In this document: piece after piece, positions 63,378 to 64,000 of the stretch
Layout of the letters: every line of letters starts with the position of its first letter
Numbering within the stretch: position 1 is the stretch's first letter
The notes under the pieces: model-generated
Seen by the model: the letters and a program-made list of their open reading frames with translations, nothing else
Told to the model about the DNA's origin: nothing
Databases searched by the model: none
Made by a program: the position numbers and the translations under genes
Assembly: GCA_030647435.1 (NCBI GenBank)
Contig: JAUSJX010000098.1
Coordinates: forward strand, 49,180-113,179
Source: Candidatus Rokuibacteriota bacterium
GTDB taxonomy: Bacteria > Methylomirabilota > Methylomirabilia > Rokubacteriales > CSP1-6
Reading direction: 5' to 3'
DNA: 64,000 bases

Positions 63378-63473
63378 CAAGTGGGAGCGTAGATAACATA
63401 AAGTCCGTTCTCAGTCATGGCGCCCCGCGGCCAGGCTCTTCCCTCCCTGTCACAACTCTTCGCCTTGTCACAG
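63378..63473. repeat. Dispersed repeat, copy B
   Basis: This segment includes AACATAAAGTCCGTTCTCAG at 63396-63415 and matches copy A at 58888-58980 in order, with indels. It contains two TGTCACA boxes. The 338 bases between the E2 stop and the transposase remnant otherwise show no gene. Confidence 0.7.
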
Positions 63474-63626
63474 CGCGGATAACACCCCCTCCATCTCGGG
63501 CCGGTCCTGCCAGAGCGGGTCGGAGCAGTCAAATCGGCGCCTCGACGCAGGGAGCGAGAGCTGTCAACCGGGGCGCCGGGCAGCGGCGGGGCAGAACTCC
63601 GCGGCTGCCGGGGCCCACGGCACCGC

Positions 63627-63779
63627 CTAGAAGGTTGCGCCGGGGAGTGCCTGCTGCTCGCCTCCTGCCTCAGTCATGGAAAACGGAGGCGGCGGGCCGT
63701 CCCGCGTGCCTGGGAACCCGAGATGGGCGAGGATCCCTTGAATGACGGCCGCGTCCTCAATCGTGGCGATGCGCTGCCT
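63627..63779 (-). pseudogene. Probable C-terminal remnant of an IS91-like transposase
   Basis: Minus strand, ~50 codons read RQRIATIEDAAVIQGILAHL, then GFPGTRDGPPPPFSMTEAGG to a stop at 63627. Such an IEDPAVIxxILxHLGLP ending is characteristic of many IS91/IS1294-like transposases. Upstream there is only a (CT)n microsatellite and unrelated sequence, so the body is lost. The assignment rests on memory of that motif. Confidence 0.55.
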
Positions 63780-63793
63780 CCGCCCTGAAGACC

Positions 63794-63818
63794 CTCTCTC
63801 TCTCTCTCTCTCTCTCTC
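63794..63818. repeat. (CT)12 microsatellite
   Basis: An uninterrupted CT run of 12 units plus one C. It adjoins the transposase remnant and may be a slippage-prone or assembly-sensitive point. Confidence 0.9.
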
Positions 63819-63841
63819 CGAGGGAGCGGGAGCCGTTTCGA

Positions 63842-63882
63842 TCCCCTCACCCGCGGAGGGGGAGAGGGTCAGGGTGAGGGGG
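63842..63882. repeat. Inverted repeat CCCCTCACCC/GGGTGAGGGG in a purine-rich spacer
   Basis: Arms at ~63843-63852 and ~63872-63881 surround a GA-rich loop. Such CCCTCACCCTGACC-type tracts occur as dispersed intergenic repeats in many environmental genomes, from memory. No gene is visible from 63780 to the window end. Confidence 0.6.
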
Positions 63883-64000
63883 CGCCCCGCTCGCCGCGTC
63901 ACCCACTGACCCGGGCCTCTGTCACCCGCCCCTGCCCCGCAGCCATCGTCACGCCCCCCTGCCGCCGGTCTCATATGTCGGGGACACGACAGACATTGCC

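Noticed and set aside
63627..63974. The whole 115-codon minus-strand frame as a gene
   Set aside because: Only the last ~50 codons resemble a protein family; the upstream part runs through the CT microsatellite (ERERERER) and palindromic repeat.

Overview
The window is high-GC, gene-dense bacterial chromosome. It has no rRNA, no CRISPR array and no tRNA that I could recognise. Several features suggest an environmental lineage such as the Rokubacteria/Methylomirabilota (NC10) or a related deltaproteobacterial-like group: two tandem branched-chain amino-acid-type binding proteins, an F420-type luciferase-like oxidoreductase, a Pup gene, a gammaproteobacterial-style ISC operon and selenium-dependent genes. 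This placement is inference from gene content only; no marker gene was compared.

Layout. 1-2.9 kb (minus): an overlapping aminotransferase, dolichol-phosphate-type glycosyltransferase and ACT-malic enzyme group. 3.0-5.4 kb (plus): a YceI protein and the primary sigma factor. 5.4-8.7 kb: an MMPL exporter and an LLM oxidoreductase. 8.7-14.1 kb (minus): two ferritin-like proteins, biotin carboxylase, biotin carrier, a DinB-fold protein and carboxyltransferase. 14.2-21.8 kb (minus): a Liv-type ABC transporter with two binding proteins and an acyl-CoA synthetase, driven by a good promoter that overlaps the end of dinB. 21.9-26.1 kb (minus): nifS-like, nifU-like, cysE, small HTH, HD protein and dinB. 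26.1-27.0 kb (plus): three DsrE/DsrF/DsrH-like genes. 27.0-32.5 kb (minus): iscR-iscS-iscU-iscA-hscB-hscA-fdx-iscX. 32.7-34.0 kb: a GalT homologue with a changed active site, then a glutaredoxin-like gene with an in-frame TGA. 34.1-43.2 kb (minus): a MoxR/DUF58/VWA/TPR operon. 43.3-47.4 kb: a glycosyltransferase, a zinc-finger anti-sigma-like gene, selD with an in-frame TGA, a LysR regulator, an FmdB-type zinc ribbon and pup. 47.5-50.3 kb (minus): dcd, thrB, ccdA and a TlpA-like redoxin. 50.4-58.9 kb (plus): an otnK/pdxA2-like pair, a truncated binding-protein pseudogene, a binding protein, two dipeptide-type permeases and an amidase. 58.9-60.0 kb: debris containing a KaiC fragment, a glyoxalase remnant, a small inverted-repeat element and a dispersed repeat. 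60.0-63.3 kb (plus): E1 alpha, E1 beta and E2 of a 2-oxoacid or acetoin dehydrogenase. 63.3-64.0 kb: repeats and a probable transposase tail.

How the genes work together. The strongest theme is sulfur and selenium handling. There are two cysteine desulfurase/scaffold systems, serine acetyltransferase and a DsrEFH-like sulfur-relay trio. Selenophosphate synthetase appears to be a selenoprotein itself, with a LysR gene upstream of a type often linked to selD. A small UxxC thioredoxin-fold selenoprotein lies about 11 kb away. Both in-frame TGA codons sit exactly where the families carry their catalytic cysteine, and each is followed at a similar distance by a potential SECIS hairpin. The second point of interest is Pup, with its characteristic C-terminal GGQ, present without any other proteasome gene in the window.
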